A stretch of DNA of 64,000 nt from Eubacteriaceae bacterium. Lineage in GTDB: Bacteria > Bacillota > Clostridia > Lachnospirales > Lachnospiraceae. Numbering within the stretch: the stretch's first letter is position 1; every line of letters starts with the position of its first letter. The position numbers and the translations under genes are program-made. The stretch lies in contig CABIWJ010000003.1 of the NCBI GenBank assembly GCA_902362455.1, positions 280,342 to 344,341 of the forward strand, in the 5' to 3' direction. The notes under the pieces are model-generated. The model ran no database searches. It saw only the letters and a list, made by a program, of their open reading frames with translations, and was not told where the DNA came from. Below are positions 62,098 to 64,000 of this stretch, one piece after another.

Positions 62098-64000
62098 CTA
62101 CAATGCCCCTTTCGTCATCTTTTTAATATATTCTTCCGATGAAATTGGTCTTGAGAAATAATATCCCTGTATCTCATCACAGAAAATATCTCTTAAGAAC
62201 TCATACTGTTCTTTAGTCTCAACACCTTCTGCAACTATCTTCATATCAAGTAACTGACCTAATGATACGATAGTTGATACAACTATGTCACCTTTCGAAT
62301 CACCAATGTCATCTACAAAACTCTTATCTAATTTCAGAATATCTACCGGAATGCTTTTAAGCATATTAAGTGACGAATAACCTGTTCCGAAATCATCCAT
62401 TAGAATCTTGAATCCTGCTTTATGTAACTTATCAATTGTATCTATTAAAGCATCCGTTTCAGAGAATAATGTTGTTTCTGTCATCTCCAATTGGATATAT
62501 TCAGCCGGCACATCATATTTCTTAAGTATTGCTGTATATTCTTCTATAAATCTTGAATTATATAACTGTAACTGAGACATATTAACTGATACAGGCACTA
62601 CATTATAACCTGAATCTAACCATTTTCTTATATCCATACATACATGTTCAAACATATATTCATCTAATTCAACTATGAAACCATTGTTCTCAAATACCGG
62701 TATGAATTCATTTGGAAAAAGCATACCACATTCTTCATTATACCATCTTACAAGCGCCTCTGAACCTGTTAATTCACTATTTGATGAATTATATTTTGGT
62801 TGATAATACACTTTGAATTCTTCATCTTTAATGGCTTTTTCCATCATATTTTCAATTTCCTGGTCTCTAAGCTCTTTCTGTCTCAATGTATCATCATATA
62901 TGGCATATACTTTACTATGCTTACCTTTAATAGATTTCTTAGTAAGGTCTGCCCTGTCTATCGCCGTATCAATATTAAAGAATTTTCTATCTACCGGATA
63001 TATACCAATCGATAGAATTATCTCATAGTTCTTCTCTTTCTGGACTCCACGTTTCTGTACAGTTAACGATAACATTTCCATTCTCTTTATGACATGATCC
63101 ATATCATTTGCCTTCAGGAACAATACGAACTGGTCCGCTCTGTAATGTGCAAATACTTCTCCCGTCTCCATAATGTTATTAATCTCTCCCCATATAAATC
63201 TTATAACATTATTACCTTCTTCATATCCAAAAATGTCGTTAATATATTTGAATTTATCAACATCTAAATCTACTAATGCATACTCATCTGATGCACTCTT
63301 AATAAGTTTGTCTACCTCATCTTTAAATTTTGTAAATGATTTGCCACCTGTTACCTCATCTACATATGCAATATGTTCAATCTTCTTTCTATTCTTGTTC
63401 TGAATAACTAATACCACAAGCAGGGTTGCACCGTAGATAACTGCAAATATATATACTAACTGATTAAACCTGTCTAATGACTGAGCCATATATTTATTAA
63501 ACTTATCATGCGATATAATAGTAATTATCTTCCAGTCGTTCACATCCATAGGTTTAACATATGCTATCTTCGCCTTATGATATTTTATCCTTATAAATGC
63601 TGGTTCATTAGAACTTACTGCCTTAGATAACTTATCAGTTGTACGTGTTGAATTATCTAATTCTTCTAACTTATCTATAAAATTATGAGTTCTTACCTTC
63701 TTATTCTCATTCTCAGGCATCTCCTCGCCTGTTGTATCAAAAATTATAGTTCCATCATGATCTACAACCCATATATCTTTCTCTATCTCCATATCATCTT
63801 CATTAATTCCATATTCAATTTCGTCTGTGTATTTTTTGGCATAAAGAACCCCAACCACGTCTTCTTCATGTTTGATTGGTATACTATAAATATTATACTT
63901 CTTATTTTCATCAATTATTGTATTAGTAATAACGTATTCATTGTTCATCGAATTAACAAAATATTCTTCTGATGAAATATCATATTTATCCCCATTAATA
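62098..64000 (-). CDS. Membrane GGDEF-EAL protein, 5' end outside the window
   Basis: At least 633 residues; the frame stays open to the window edge, so the N-terminus is missing. Visible in order: part of a Cache-like extracellular sensor domain (WVVDHDGTIIFDTTG), a transmembrane segment (QLVYIFAVIYGATLLVVLVI), a GGDEF domain and an EAL domain. The GGDEF signature is degenerate (YRADQF), so no cyclase activity is expected. The EAL domain keeps EALVRW, SVNMSQLQL, LEMTETTL, LMDDFGTGYSSL, LKLDKSFV and VAEGVET, so it should be an active phosphodiesterase. Confidence 0.92.
   Translation of the reverse strand, partial: INGDKYDISSEEYFVNSMNNEYVITNTIIDENKKYNIYSIPIKHEEDVVGVLYAKKYTDEIEYGINEDDMEIEKDIWVVDHDGTIIFDTTGEEMPENENKKVRTHNFIDKLEELDNSTRTTDKLSKAVSSNEPAFIRIKYHKAKIAYVKPMDVNDWKIITIISHDKFNKYMAQSLDRFNQLVYIFAVIYGATLLVVLVIQNKNRKKIEHIAYVDEVTGGKSFTKFKDEVDKLIKSASDEYALVDLDVDKFKYINDIFGYEEGNNVIRFIWGEINNIMETGEVFAHYRADQFVLFLKANDMDHVIKRMEMLSLTVQKRGVQKEKNYEIILSIGIYPVDRKFFNIDTAIDRADLTKKSIKGKHSKVYAIYDDTLRQKELRDQEIENMMEKAIKDEEFKVYYQPKYNSSNSELTGSEALVRWYNEECGMLFPNEFIPVFENNGFIVELDEYMFEHVCMDIRKWLDSGYNVVPVSVNMSQLQLYNSRFIEEYTAILKKYDVPAEYIQLEMTETTLFSETDALIDTIDKLHKAGFKILMDDFGTGYSSLNMLKSIPVDILKLDKSFVDDIGDSKGDIVVSTIVSLGQLLDMKIVAEGVETKEQYEFLRDIFCDEIQGYYFSRPISSEEYIKKMTKGAL

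Overview
The window looks like chromosomal DNA of a low-GC Gram-positive anaerobe of the Clostridia, most likely family Lachnospiraceae. The basis is: the rho-rpmE-DUF1385-prmC-prfA order, a tig-clpP-clpX-ysxC cluster, DUF4364, zinc-type L31, strongly AT-biased codons with AAGGAGG-type ribosome sites, and frequent GTG/TTG starts. A Lachnospira/Eubacterium eligens-like source is possible, but I cannot prove it from sequence alone. There are no tRNA, rRNA, CRISPR array, integrase or complete insertion sequence.

Layout. 0-9 kb: an exported alpha-amylase lipoprotein, a small membrane protein, a Bax-inhibitor-1 protein with an Asn/Tyr-rich head, cardiolipin synthase, proA and asnB. 9-21.9 kb: a Fic protein with a 21-bp tandem repeat array upstream, a Bce-type antimicrobial-peptide module (permease, frameshifted ATPase, histidine kinase, response regulator) placed behind an MBOAT/DHHW O-acetylation pair, an anti-sigma-like gene behind a sigma factor that has lost its region 2, a 451-bp giant palindrome, a MATE exporter and two GNAT acetyltransferases. 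22-29.3 kb: xpt-pbuX purine salvage, a stand-alone FakA-C-like protein, a YolD-like/UmuC-type pair, pckA and a 3-methyladenine glycosylase. 29.5-36.4 kb: a roughly 2000-residue surface protein, frameshifted once and carrying an internal sortase-like signal, behind a TetR regulator with a visible operator.

36.5-45.1 kb is an accessory island. It holds a DUF1016 nuclease, a duplicated toxin-gene tail, a small membrane protein, a 51-residue gene missed by length cutoffs, a HEPN-like protein, a headless and twice-frameshifted hsdS, a coupled ATPase + TOPRIM pair (OLD/PARIS/AbiL-like architecture), ParB scars of a conjugative element, and an intact toxin-antitoxin pair with its own operator. 45.2-58.4 kb is conserved housekeeping: prfA, prmC, DUF1385, rpmE, rho, malic enzyme, a radical SAM protein, DUF4364, ysxC, clpX, clpP, tig, a lipoprotein and a DJ-1 protein. 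58.6-64 kb: a CYTH protein flanked by direct repeats, an intracellular neopullulanase-like enzyme, and an HD-GYP plus EAL pair for cyclic-di-GMP turnover that runs off the window.

Working together: the outer amylase and the inner GH13 enzyme could process starch oligosaccharides in sequence. Malic enzyme and PEP carboxykinase handle C4/C3 interconversion. The most unusual structural signals are a recurring multi-hairpin leader placed directly before the start codons of unrelated genes (2.6, 21.3 and 59.1 kb, with a shortened relative at 8.7 kb), and the giant palindrome that begins exactly at the MATE stop codon.
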